Shown in pieces: positions 43,934 to 52,472 of a stretch of 64,000 bases of DNA (position 1 is the first letter of the stretch; every line of letters starts with the position of its first letter). Source of the DNA: Gp6-AA40 sp035492455 (GTDB lineage Bacteria > Acidobacteriota > Vicinamibacteria > Vicinamibacterales > UBA2999); contig DATJJE010000030.1 in the NCBI GenBank assembly GCA_035492455.1, positions 13,008 to 77,007 of the forward strand. The letters are read 5' to 3'. The notes beneath the pieces were generated by a model, which saw only the letters and a program-made list of their open reading frames with translations, did no database searches and was not told the DNA's origin. A program made the translations under genes and the position numbers.

Positions 43934-44965
43934 CTACCCGCGCGCGCGAAGCGAGGACGTGACGAACGCCATCATTGCGGCGGTCCAGGCGAGCCACGAC
44001 ACGACGAGAAAGCCCCTTGGGATGAACAGGAGATACGGTACGTCCATCGCCTGCGCGAGACGGAACGACGAGACGGTGTACATGCCGAGCGGGAACACGG
44101 CGCCCCAGTAGAGCGGGTCGTAGCGCAGCGGGAAACGGCGGTAAACGTGACGCCAGAAGCCGAGGATGACCAGCATAGGAATCCACCACGTCGCCGTTGC
44201 CCAGAAGAGCAGCGTGAGGCCGCGCGCGAACGGCAGCAATCCGATCAACAGTGGTGATCGATCCGCGGCCAGCACGAGCAGGGATCCAGCGAGCGCCGAG
44301 ATGGCGACGGCGCCCATGTTTACCCAATAAGGGGGCGCCAGGTCCGCGGGATTCATCGGGAAGAAGGTGTAACGGTAGAAAATAAGCGAAATGATCCAGA
44401 TGTAGAGCATCCCGCCGCCCAGCCACATGGCGAGACAGAAGAAGAGGATTCGTTGTTCGTAGAGGCCGAATCCCTGCGCAAGCTGCACACCGAGCACGGC
44501 GACTGATTGCGCCGCCACGACCGACACCAGCCAGCCTCCATTCATCCCTTCAGCGAGCGTGGGCTTCTCCTGCTTGATGATCAGAATGGTGAAGATTGAA
44601 TACGTCAACAGTGCCCAGAGCCCGATGCCAAGGATCCAGAGCGCTGCTGCAGTCCGCCACATGCCCGCGATCACCACGCACTGCGTGCCCAGCACGCATG
44701 TGGCGGCAACGATCGTGAAGAATCCAACGGCGCGGCCGTGATGATGCAGATCCGCCACGACCCGAGGACGATACTTCGCGATCCGAACAACCGTCAGCAC
44801 CCACAAAGCGAGGTAAATGATGGCGTTGAGCGCGAACATCGCAACGGCGACGGCCCGGTACGCGAGCAACTGCGAAGCCACCGAGACGATGCCGGTCGCC
44901 ATCACCATCGAGAAGTAGGCGGGATGCAGGCCGGCGATGCGCTCCGCCCGCGGCTGATCGATCAT
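43934..44965 (-). CDS. SLAC1/TDT-family anion channel or transporter
   Basis: 343 aa, ten hydrophobic helices, tellurite-resistance/dicarboxylate transporter family (SLAC1, TehA, Mae1). HPAYFSMVMATGIVSVA at the start and the late PLGMYTVSSFRLAQAM are family hallmarks. Members conduct chloride, nitrate, malate or sulfite. ATG at 44965 overlaps the stop of the small membrane gene (TGATG). Being inside the molybdo-redox operon, nitrate or nitrite passage is a reasonable but unproven guess. Confidence 0.85.
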   Translation of the reverse strand: MIDQPRAERIAGLHPAYFSMVMATGIVSVASQLLAYRAVAVAMFALNAIIYLALWVLTVVRIAKYRPRVVADLHHHGRAVGFFTIVAATCVLGTQCVVIAGMWRTAAALWILGIGLWALLTYSIFTILIIKQEKPTLAEGMNGGWLVSVVAAQSVAVLGVQLAQGFGLYEQRILFFCLAMWLGGGMLYIWIISLIFYRYTFFPMNPADLAPPYWVNMGAVAISALAGSLLVLAADRSPLLIGLLPFARGLTLLFWATATWWIPMLVILGFWRHVYRRFPLRYDPLYWGAVFPLGMYTVSSFRLAQAMDVPYLLFIPRGFLVVSWLAWTAAMMAFVTSSLRARG

Positions 44966-45198
44966 CACTGCAGGTGTTCGAGCCGGTACAGGTAGCGGAG
45001 AAGTCCCACGTTCAGCAGCAGACACACGACACTGACCGTGGCCGCCGGCCACAGGACGGAGGCATCTCCCCCCAAGGCCGCATTCATCGTCGCCGTGAGC
45101 AGCCACAACTGCAGCACGTCGATCATCAGCACGAAGGCGAGCATTCCGTAAACGATCGTGCTTCGCTGCTGTTCGGTGACCGGCCGTTTCAGTGGCAC
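44965..45198 (-). CDS. Small two-helix membrane protein
   Basis: 77 aa with two hydrophobic helices (about residues 16-36 and 46-68) and a basic C-terminus. May belong to DUF6755, a family seen with Rieske-type modules; I am not certain. Tight placement (one base after Rieske stop, TGATG overlap with the channel) argues it is a small subunit or anchor of the complex. Confidence 0.72.
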   Translation of the reverse strand: MPLKRPVTEQQRSTIVYGMLAFVLMIDVLQLWLLTATMNAALGGDASVLWPAATVSVVCLLLNVGLLRYLYRLEHLQ

Positions 45199-45199
45199 G

Positions 45200-45847
45200 C
45201 TACACCGTCCTCGGCTCGACGCCGGTGGCGTAGACCGTCCCCTGCCGTACGTCGACGGCGATCCGTGTCAACGGACGCTGCGGTGGGCCCGCCAATGGCC
45301 GACCGGACTGCATGTCGAACACCCCGTCGTGGCACGGGCAGTAGATGCGCCCCTCATCCATGCGAGGAACAACAGCGCACGACAGGTGCGTGCACGCCTG
45401 GCTGAACGCTAGCACCACGTCTGCCGCGGGACGCATCAGCAGGCAGCGGTCGTTCGGTCCCGGATAGGTGAACACCGTCGCGCTGCCGATCGCGATATCG
45501 TCCAGTCTGGCGACCGGCACGATTTCGGGCCGTGCCTGGCGACGTCGCAGCCAGTTCTGCGCCGCGATCCACACCTGGCCGGCCGCGAAGGCCGCGCTCG
45601 TCAGCACCATGAACGTCATGAAGTCACGGCGCGCGACGTACTGATCGTGCGGCAGGTCGATCGGAAAGTCCTGCCGCCAGCGCGGCTGTCGATCGTGTGG
45701 ACGTCCGTCGGGCGCGCGCGTGATCTGCTCGGGGTCGATCACCGGCAGATACAGGTTGGCGGGCGCCGTCCCGCTCAGTCCTTCGCGCGCGGCGGTGTTG
45801 ATGCGCGGATCGATCGGCGCACGCGGGTCGAGCGGTTCATCGCCCAC
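45200..45847 (-). CDS. Rieske [2Fe-2S] protein, N-terminally anchored
   Basis: 215 aa. About 70 polar residues, then ARRDFMTFMVLTSAAFAAGQV, which is both a membrane anchor and a Tat-like RR motif, then a Rieske domain with box I CTHLSC and box II CPCHDGVFD. GTG at 45847 is favoured over the ATG at 45877 because GGAGG lies six bases before it and it begins just after the ferredoxin stop. If Tat-inserted, the cluster faces the periplasm. It replaces the subunits usual beside nitrate or formate enzymes. Confidence 0.92.
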   Translation of the reverse strand: MGDEPLDPRAPIDPRINTAAREGLSGTAPANLYLPVIDPEQITRAPDGRPHDRQPRWRQDFPIDLPHDQYVARRDFMTFMVLTSAAFAAGQVWIAAQNWLRRRQARPEIVPVARLDDIAIGSATVFTYPGPNDRCLLMRPAADVVLAFSQACTHLSCAVVPRMDEGRIYCPCHDGVFDMQSGRPLAGPPQRPLTRIAVDVRQGTVYATGVEPRTV

Positions 45848-45848
45848 G

Positions 45849-46517
45849 TCAGACCTCCACATTCTCGAATGGATCAACCGACTCGGCGGTCGGCATCGCC
45901 ATCTTCAGCGACAAGGGCCGGCTGGGCGGCGTGATTGCCATCGCCGCGGTCACGTCAACGAGCGGCGTCGCGACCGCGAGCGCGCGCGGCGTCATGATGA
46001 AGACCTGCGTGGTGATCGTCTGGTTGCCGAATTGAAAGCGGTTGGAAGCCAGCGATTGCGGACGCAGCTGTTCGATCTGTTCCTCGGTGCCGAAAAACAG
46101 CGCCTGGCTCGGGCACACGGTCGCACACATCGGTTTCTTCCCAGCGCTCGTCCGGTCGTAACACATATCGCACTTCATCATCAGCTGCTGCGGTTCATAG
46201 AGCTCGGGTACGCCAAAGGGACACGCCACCACGCAATTGCCGCATGCGATGCAGCGTGGCTGCAACGCTGACTGGACGACGCCGTCGCCGGTCCGCTTGA
46301 TCGCATCGGCGGGACAGACTTCCGCGCAGGTCGGCTGATCGCAGTGCATGCAGATGACGGGTACCGTCTGCACGCTGTGCGCGCGATCGACAAACTCGAG
46401 ATGAATCATCGACGTGCCGCGGTGCGTATCGCACTCGGTGCACGCCTGGACGCACGATTGGCAGCCGATGCAGCGGCTCGGGTCGACGAAGAAGCGGAGA
46501 TGATCCGGCTTCGCCAT
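45849..46517 (-). CDS. Four-cluster ferredoxin-type subunit (DmsB/NrfC-like)
   Basis: 222 aa electron-transfer subunit. Sixteen cysteines arranged for four [4Fe-4S] clusters: CIGCQSCVQAC, CMHCDQPTCAEVCP, CIACGNCVVACP and CDMCYDRTSAGKKPMCATVCP. No signal peptide, so it is cytosolic or carried by a partner. Four bases downstream of the molybdenum subunit. Wires electrons between the catalytic protein and membrane partners. Confidence 0.94.
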   Translation of the reverse strand: MAKPDHLRFFVDPSRCIGCQSCVQACTECDTHRGTSMIHLEFVDRAHSVQTVPVICMHCDQPTCAEVCPADAIKRTGDGVVQSALQPRCIACGNCVVACPFGVPELYEPQQLMMKCDMCYDRTSAGKKPMCATVCPSQALFFGTEEQIEQLRPQSLASNRFQFGNQTITTQVFIMTPRALAVATPLVDVTAAMAITPPSRPLSLKMAMPTAESVDPFENVEV

Positions 46518-46521
46518 CTGT

Positions 46522-48792
46522 TTACTGCTGCGGCTCGAGGCGGCTGGCGTACTCAGGCGGCGCCGCTGCTCTGGCGATGCGGCACCCGCACACCTTGTAT
46601 TGGGGGATTTTGCTGATCGGATCCTGTGCCGCCACCGTGAGGCGGTTCACGCTCTTGGCGCCCGGCCAATGGTACGGAATAAACACCGTGTCGGGCCGGA
46701 TCGTCGTGACGACCATCGCCCGAAGCGTGATGGCGCCGCGCCGCGTTTCGACTGTCGTCCAGTCGCGGTCGCCGATGCCCAGCTTTTCCGCCAGCCGTGG
46801 ATGAATCTCGAGGCGCGGTTCTGGATACTGGTCGACGAGCGGTGCGATCCGGCGCGTCTGCGTGCCCGAGAGAAACTGACTGATGACGCGGCCCGTGGTG
46901 AGGAAGATCGGATAGTCGTCGGATGCATCATCAACGGGCGGCCTGTACTCGGCGACATTGAAGCGCGCTCGTCCATCCGAAAAGTAGAACGGGCCCGCGC
47001 CTTTCGCGATCGGATTGTAGCTGCCGCGTTCGAACAGGCGCGGCGTGCCAGGGTGGTCGATCGGCGCGCCGGTCTTCGGATCTTCGCTGTAACAGGGCCA
47101 GAAGACGCCGAGCCGCTGTTCGACTTTCTCATAGGTGATGCCCGAATAATCGGCCAGACCGCCTTTGCTGGCCCGGCGCAGCTCCTCGAAGATCGCGCGC
47201 GGACTGTCGAAGGTGAAGCCGTGTGGACGCTCGAGCGCAGCGGCGATGTCCTCGATGATGCGCCAGTCCTGCCGCGCCTCGCCGGGACAGTCGACTGCCT
47301 TGTTGATCTTGATGACGCGCCCTTCGACCTGCGCCACGACCCCTTCATCCTCTTCGTGCAGGCTGCCCGGCAGGACGATGTCGGCGTGGCGGGCCGTTTC
47401 GCTGAGAAAGAAATCGATCGCGGCGAAAAACTCGAGCTTGTCGAGCGCGCGCGCGATGAACGTGCTGTCCGGCAGCGAGACCTTCGGGTTGAAGCAGATG
47501 GCAATCAGCCCCTTGATCTCGCCGGCATCGATCTTGCGGAACATCTCGTAGGCATCAACTCCTGGTCCCGGGAGCTCGCTCTCATCAATCCCCCATACGC
47601 CGGCGATGTAGCGCCGGTGCTCCGGGTTCGAGATGTCGCGCATGCCTGGCAGCTGGTCGCATTTCTGGCCATGCTCGCGTCCCCCTTGTCCGTTGCCCTG
47701 GCCGACGATGGTGCCGTAGCCGCTCTTCAGTTTACCGATGCGTCCCGACGCGAGGACCAGATTGATCGTGCCGAGCGCGTTCTCCACGCCGTTGGAATGG
47801 TGCTCGATGCCGCGTGCGTGAAACAGGAAGCTGCTCTTCGCCGTGCCCCAGAGCTCCGCGGCCTGGCGAATCGACCGCTCGGGGACGCCGGTCACGTCGG
47901 CCGTGCGTGCGGGCGTCCACTGGCGGCAGTACGCCGCCACATCGTCGAAGCCGTTGGTCTGCTGCGCGATGAAGTCGCGATCGATCCAGTCGTGCTCGAT
48001 CATCAGGTTGAGCACGCCGGCAAACAGTGCCGCGTCGCGTCCGGGCTTGACGGGGAGGAACAGATCGCACGTTCTTGCTAGGGGTGTGATGCGCGGATCC
48101 TGGACGATGACTCTGGCCCCGTGCTCGCGCGCCTGCCAGATGTAGTTGGTCGTGATGGGCGAGCATTCGGCGACGTTCGAGCCGGCGACCCAGATCACCT
48201 CGGTGCCGACCATGTCTGACCAGGGGTTCGTCGTCCGGTCGATGCCGAACGCCCTGCGGTTGGCCGCGCCTGCGCTGACCATACAGAGACGGCCGTTGTA
48301 GTCGATGAAGGGGGTCTTCAGGCAGACGCGCGCAAACTTGCCGAGCAGATAGGTCTTTTCCGTCGTCAGGCTCGCTCCGCCGAGCACACCGATGCACGCG
48401 TGGCCATGCGCCACCTGCAGGCGCGCAATTTCCGAGGCTGCGCGCGCAATCGCATCGGCGTATGGCATGGGCGCGAACCCGCATCGCTCGGCGGGATCGC
48501 GGCGGAATGCGGTAAGGAGCCGATCCGGATGGGACCCTTGCAGATATCGCTTGACGCCCTTCGGACACAACATGCCGCGGTTGAAGGGGAAGTCCTCCCA
48601 CGGCTCGAAGCCAATCACTTCGTTGTTGCGCACCTTCAGCTGGATTCCGCACTGCTGGCCGCAGAAGCAGCAGTGCGTCTGCACGAGCCGGTCCGGCTCA
48701 GCGCTCGGCGACAGCCGTGCGCCCGCCGACTGGGACACGTGCGGCCCGAACCGTTCGATGATCTGCAGCTCGCTAACGGGAACGGTCGCCAT
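46522..48792 (-). CDS. Molybdopterin (bis-MGD) oxidoreductase, Nas/Fdh-like
   Basis: 756 aa. [4Fe-4S] motif HCCFCGQQCGIQ with a fourth Cys in RGMLCPKG, then the molybdopterin domains. The likely molybdenum ligand is the Cys of NGRLCMVSAGAA. The N-terminus has no Tat signal, placing it in the cytosol. Overall closest in feel to assimilatory nitrate reductase/formate dehydrogenase catalytic subunits, without the extra C-terminal iron-sulfur of NasA. ATG at 48792 lies in a 20-base overlap with the cytochrome b gene. Substrate unproven. Confidence 0.9.
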   Translation of the reverse strand: MATVPVSELQIIERFGPHVSQSAGARLSPSAEPDRLVQTHCCFCGQQCGIQLKVRNNEVIGFEPWEDFPFNRGMLCPKGVKRYLQGSHPDRLLTAFRRDPAERCGFAPMPYADAIARAASEIARLQVAHGHACIGVLGGASLTTEKTYLLGKFARVCLKTPFIDYNGRLCMVSAGAANRRAFGIDRTTNPWSDMVGTEVIWVAGSNVAECSPITTNYIWQAREHGARVIVQDPRITPLARTCDLFLPVKPGRDAALFAGVLNLMIEHDWIDRDFIAQQTNGFDDVAAYCRQWTPARTADVTGVPERSIRQAAELWGTAKSSFLFHARGIEHHSNGVENALGTINLVLASGRIGKLKSGYGTIVGQGNGQGGREHGQKCDQLPGMRDISNPEHRRYIAGVWGIDESELPGPGVDAYEMFRKIDAGEIKGLIAICFNPKVSLPDSTFIARALDKLEFFAAIDFFLSETARHADIVLPGSLHEEDEGVVAQVEGRVIKINKAVDCPGEARQDWRIIEDIAAALERPHGFTFDSPRAIFEELRRASKGGLADYSGITYEKVEQRLGVFWPCYSEDPKTGAPIDHPGTPRLFERGSYNPIAKGAGPFYFSDGRARFNVAEYRPPVDDASDDYPIFLTTGRVISQFLSGTQTRRIAPLVDQYPEPRLEIHPRLAEKLGIGDRDWTTVETRRGAITLRAMVVTTIRPDTVFIPYHWPGAKSVNRLTVAAQDPISKIPQYKVCGCRIARAAAPPEYASRLEPQQ

Positions 48793-49849
48793 CAATCGTT
48801 CGCGCCTGCTGCCACAGTGCGCCCTGCGCGAGCCCGAACAGGATACGGCGGCATCGTGGACAAATCTCCTGGTAATGTGCCGCCGTCGGATTCCCGGCAA
48901 GTTCGTACGAGAACCCGAGCTGCCGCTCGACCGTGATCAGGTCGGGCACCATCAATGCGGACGCGTATGGCTGGCCGCACCGTTTGCAGGATGACGGCCC
49001 CGCCGCAGCGCCGGCATCTTTGTAGAAACTGACGCCCAGTTGCGCGGGACGCTGGAAGATGTGAAACAACTTCCCGAACGGCAGCCACAGCAGCGTGAAG
49101 ATCACCGTGACCGCATGCAGGATCGCCAGAAACGTGTAGGCGTATCCATGCATCCACGTATAGCTGGCCGTCAACATCAACCCCGTCATACTGATCGCAA
49201 ACAGGAGCAGGAGCGGCAGCACATCCATGCCGAACTCCTGCACCGCGATGGCGCCGTGGTCGATCATCCGCCGGCGGAAGGCAAGCATCACCCCGGCGAT
49301 CACGAGGAACGATGTCCATACCAGACCGTGAAAAACGACAAACGCGAACCATGACCGGACCGGAAAATCACCGAGCGGATATCCGAAGAGGAACGCCCGG
49401 TACAGATCGAACCGTCCGGGAACTGTCTCGAAATGCACCCATCCCCAGACGAGCGGGAACGTGATCGCCGCTGCGATGATGCACCCCCACATCATGAGCC
49501 AGTGCGCCAGCCCGCGCATCCGCGCTCGCTGGAAGATGAACCTGTTGGCGCCGACGTCAATGAGCAGACGCCACGCAAATTGCGCCACATGGGGTCCTGC
49601 GAGTCGCGGCGTCAGGAATGCCTGCCATCCGCGGCGCCAGTAGAGCCGCGTCGGAGGTCGCTGCAGCCACATGGCGTATCGATAGGTGACCGCAAAGGTC
49701 GCAAACAGAGTCGCCGACGTGTAACCGACAAGTGCGGCGTCGAAGTGATCGAGGCGGCGCGAGCCAGCGATGATCAGTATCGCCAGCATTATCGTGGCGA
49801 GAAGGCCCCATCCGCTCGCGCGGATTGCTTCCTTTGGCATGGTACTCAT
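48773..49849 (-). CDS. NarI-like b-type cytochrome with C-terminal zinc ribbon
   Basis: 358 aa. About six transmembrane helices; histidines in helices 3, 4 and 6 (GLAHWLMMW, VVFHGLVW, ILHAVTV) can bind two b haems. A cytoplasmic C-terminal region has CKRCG and CPRCRR, a rubredoxin or zinc-ribbon-like pair. Likely takes electrons from or gives them to quinol for the molybdenum subunit. ATG at 49849 is chosen; another at 49840 is close. First gene of the six-gene operon. Confidence 0.82.
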   Translation of the reverse strand: MSTMPKEAIRASGWGLLATIMLAILIIAGSRRLDHFDAALVGYTSATLFATFAVTYRYAMWLQRPPTRLYWRRGWQAFLTPRLAGPHVAQFAWRLLIDVGANRFIFQRARMRGLAHWLMMWGCIIAAAITFPLVWGWVHFETVPGRFDLYRAFLFGYPLGDFPVRSWFAFVVFHGLVWTSFLVIAGVMLAFRRRMIDHGAIAVQEFGMDVLPLLLLFAISMTGLMLTASYTWMHGYAYTFLAILHAVTVIFTLLWLPFGKLFHIFQRPAQLGVSFYKDAGAAAGPSSCKRCGQPYASALMVPDLITVERQLGFSYELAGNPTAAHYQEICPRCRRILFGLAQGALWQQARTIDGDRSR

Positions 49850-49881
49850 CGATCCCGCGACCTTCGCAGATATTACTGCGG

Positions 49882-50259
49882 TCAGCCTTTGACGTAGGAC
49901 AGCTTCGCGGCGACCTTGCCGCCGCGGACGGTGAACACATCGACGCCGCGGATATGCCACGGCTGCCCGTCGCGCATTTTGCGATAGACCCAGCGGACGA
50001 CCGCCCGGTTGTCGCACACGATGATGTCTTCGGTGTCGAACGCCGCGCCGGGGTTTCGCGCAAACCATCCGCGCCAGTGTTCGACGACGGCAGCTTTGCC
50101 TTCAACGCGGCGGCCGTCTGGCGGCGGCGACGTGTCTTCGAAGATCGTATCGTCGGTCAGCAGTTCCACGAGCGCGTCCGCATCCTGTCGGTTGAATGCC
50201 TCGCCGAACCGTTCGATGGCGGTGCGCGTGGATTCGGCGGCTCCGGGTGAAGGCGTCAT
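49882..50259 (-). CDS. SnoaL-like/NTF2-fold protein
   Basis: 125 aa cone-shaped NTF2 fold of the ketosteroid-isomerase-like class (AIERFGEAFNRQDADALVELLTDD, then the beta sheet with VVRWVYRKMRDG and HIRGVDVFTVRGGKV). Small-molecule-binding or isomerase role unknown. Located 32 bases before the cytochrome gene on the same strand, so might be cotranscribed. Confidence 0.85.
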   Translation of the reverse strand: MTPSPGAAESTRTAIERFGEAFNRQDADALVELLTDDTIFEDTSPPPDGRRVEGKAAVVEHWRGWFARNPGAAFDTEDIIVCDNRAVVRWVYRKMRDGQPWHIRGVDVFTVRGGKVAAKLSYVKG

Positions 50260-50295
50260 TGAGCCGGAGATTGTATCGTCAACCCGGTGGCATCT

Positions 50296-50559
50296 TCACG
50301 GCGTCGGCGCACCGTCGATCCACGCGCGGCGAATCGCACACCGATCGCCGACGTCGCAATCGCACAGACAATTGATGTCCCGGCGTGTCTTGCCGCACAC
50401 CTCGCACACATCATGTTTGACACAGCGTGTGTACGCGCCATCGACGACGCGGCCCCACATGTTCGTCTCGTGTTGCGGCGCGTTCTCGGCATAGGTCACG
50501 TGCTTGCGCCAGCGATGATGCTCCCATTTGAAGTTGAGGAAATGCTTTGCGCAGCCCAT
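50296..50559 (-). CDS. Small cysteine-rich protein
   Basis: 87 aa with nine or so cysteines, notably CEVCG and CLCDCDVGDRC near the C-terminus, probably binding metal. Not a known family to me. GGAGG eight bases before the ATG at 50559 strongly supports this start and coding. No signal peptide. May be coupled with the NTF2-fold gene 36 bases downstream. Confidence 0.58.
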   Translation of the reverse strand: MGCAKHFLNFKWEHHRWRKHVTYAENAPQHETNMWGRVVDGAYTRCVKHDVCEVCGKTRRDINCLCDCDVGDRCAIRRAWIDGAPTP

Positions 50560-50661
50560 ACGAACGGCCTCCGAAGCCACCACTGAGGGTGCAAGGACTA
50601 CTCCAGCTGACCCAGGCGGTGAAGCGGTCTGACGGCCCCGCAGCACCTGACGCGCGCGGAA

Positions 50662-52458
50662 TTATTCGCGGTAGGCGCGCACCTTCTCGCGGAGCATCGC
50701 CGCGAGCTGCGGCTGCTCACCAATCAGGTTGTGCGTTTCGCCGCCGTCGCCAATCAAGTCGTACAGCTCCTCCGTGCCGTAATCCGGCGTGGCGATGAAT
50801 TTGTACAACGCCGGGCCTTCGCGATAGAGGACCGCGAAGCGGTTGGGCAGGAAGTACGTCTGGTGATAGGTGAAGCGGACGCGCGGCGCCGCGAGGAGCG
50901 AGCTGCCTTCCCATGATTCGGGGATGGGCAGACCGAGACGATCGAGGATCGTCGGCGCGATGTCCACCTGCGTCGCAAACGAAAGATCGCGGAACTTCGT
51001 GCCGCGCAGGTCGTAGAAGAGCATCGGAATGCGGATGTCCTCGTTGTATAGATGCCATCCGTGCGCCCAGTGCCGTTCGCCAAGCCCCTCGCCGTGATCT
51101 CCCGTCACGACGACGATGGCATCGTCCAGGTAGTGTTTCGCGGAGAGCGCGTCGAACAGCTGGTGGATCACACCGTCGGCCTGGCGCACTTTGTCGTCGT
51201 AGCGGTCGCGTTTCTGCAGCTGCTGCAGAATCGCGTACGGTTCCTCGCCGGGATCCACCGTATCGTCTGGACGCGTGAAGACGTGCGACTCGGCGAACTG
51301 CACGCCGAGGTAATGAGTCGACATGAGATGGACGTAGAAGAAGGCCGGGTGTTGCGGCGATGCAGGCGGCACGCGCTCGAGCCCTTCCAGCACCAGCCGG
51401 TCGTCATCCATCGTGTAACGCTGTGTCTGCGATCCGTCGAAGAGCGTTCCGTCGGCGGCATGATAGAACTGCGTCAGTCCGTTCCACGCCGTGTGATTTC
51501 CCGATAGCAGGAACCACGTCTGATAACCCTCGTCACTGAGTACGTCCTGCAGCTGGAACGTTCGCGCGCTGATATCGCGGAACTCGCGTCCCGCCAGCGT
51601 GCTCGTGATGCCGCAGAACGATTCCGAGCAGGTGGAGAACGCCCGGTCGACCTTCTTCATCTGGCCGGAGGCTACCAGCTGGGACAAAAATGGCGTCGTC
51701 TCCCGCTCGTACCCATACGCCTGCATGTGATCCGCGCGCAGCGAGTCGACGATGATCAGGATGACGTTGGTACGACGGGCGCCGGCAATGCGCCGCGGGT
51801 ACGAGGCCTGAAGCACCGCATCACGCTCGGCGACGGAGTGACGGCGCGCGGTCGGTTCAAACGCGTACCCGACCGGACGGAAGAAGCTGGCGACGAGCTC
51901 GTCTTTCCATAGCCGGTTGTCGCGCTCGGCGATTCCCCACTTCAGCGTTCCGGCAAAGGCCGCCGCGAGACAGAGTCCGACGCCAGCCGCCAGGTAACGC
52001 GACTGCGCCAGGCCAGCGGTGGGACGGGTGCGAAGTGCGCGACTGGAACACCACACGATCGTTGCAACGAGCGCGAACGTCCCGCCCAGAAACAGCACAA
52101 TTCCCGGACGTCCGACTGGAAATGGCTCGAGTCCAGACCAGATAGTCGGCGCAAACGCGGTGACGAGGTGGCCGGTGATGTTGCGCCCCCACCCGACATT
52201 GCTGACCGCATCTAGAACGTAGAGATAAGCCTGCACGGTGCAGGTCGCGATCAGCAGAATGCGGAAGATCGTTGCCGTACGCCAACGCACGACGGCCGCC
52301 ATGGCAACCAGCAACAGATCCCATTCCGCGACGAGCAGCAGATGCGGGAGAACGACGCGCGGGCTCTGGCCGAAGCGCCAGGCGAAGGCGCCTGCGACCA
52401 ACGCGGTGACCGCGCAATGCGCAGCGATGACGATCGCCACGCGGCGGCGAGGGGTCAT
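50662..52458 (-). CDS. Membrane sulfatase/phosphoethanolamine-transferase-like hydrolase
   Basis: 598 aa. Five helices (about 10-180) anchor a sulfatase/alkaline-phosphatase domain. Metal ligands include IIVDSLRADH and VTGDHGEGLGE, a further His is in HWAHGWHLYNEDIRIP, and the probable nucleophile is a Ser or Thr in STCSESFCGITSTLAG, without the C/S-x-P-x-R sulfatase signature. So a phosphotransferase or phosphohydrolase on envelope lipid or glycan is as likely as a sulfatase. ATG at 52458 is used; a TTG lies at 52473. Divergent from the beta-propeller gene with 14 bases between starts. Confidence 0.82.
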   Translation of the reverse strand: MTPRRRVAIVIAAHCAVTALVAGAFAWRFGQSPRVVLPHLLLVAEWDLLLVAMAAVVRWRTATIFRILLIATCTVQAYLYVLDAVSNVGWGRNITGHLVTAFAPTIWSGLEPFPVGRPGIVLFLGGTFALVATIVWCSSRALRTRPTAGLAQSRYLAAGVGLCLAAAFAGTLKWGIAERDNRLWKDELVASFFRPVGYAFEPTARRHSVAERDAVLQASYPRRIAGARRTNVILIIVDSLRADHMQAYGYERETTPFLSQLVASGQMKKVDRAFSTCSESFCGITSTLAGREFRDISARTFQLQDVLSDEGYQTWFLLSGNHTAWNGLTQFYHAADGTLFDGSQTQRYTMDDDRLVLEGLERVPPASPQHPAFFYVHLMSTHYLGVQFAESHVFTRPDDTVDPGEEPYAILQQLQKRDRYDDKVRQADGVIHQLFDALSAKHYLDDAIVVVTGDHGEGLGERHWAHGWHLYNEDIRIPMLFYDLRGTKFRDLSFATQVDIAPTILDRLGLPIPESWEGSSLLAAPRVRFTYHQTYFLPNRFAVLYREGPALYKFIATPDYGTEELYDLIGDGGETHNLIGEQPQLAAMLREKVRAYRE

Positions 52459-52472
52459 CTTGCAAGGATACA

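Noticed and set aside
46600..48081. 493-aa open frame on the plus strand
   Set aside because: Antisense to the molybdopterin oxidoreductase, whose motifs are unmistakable.
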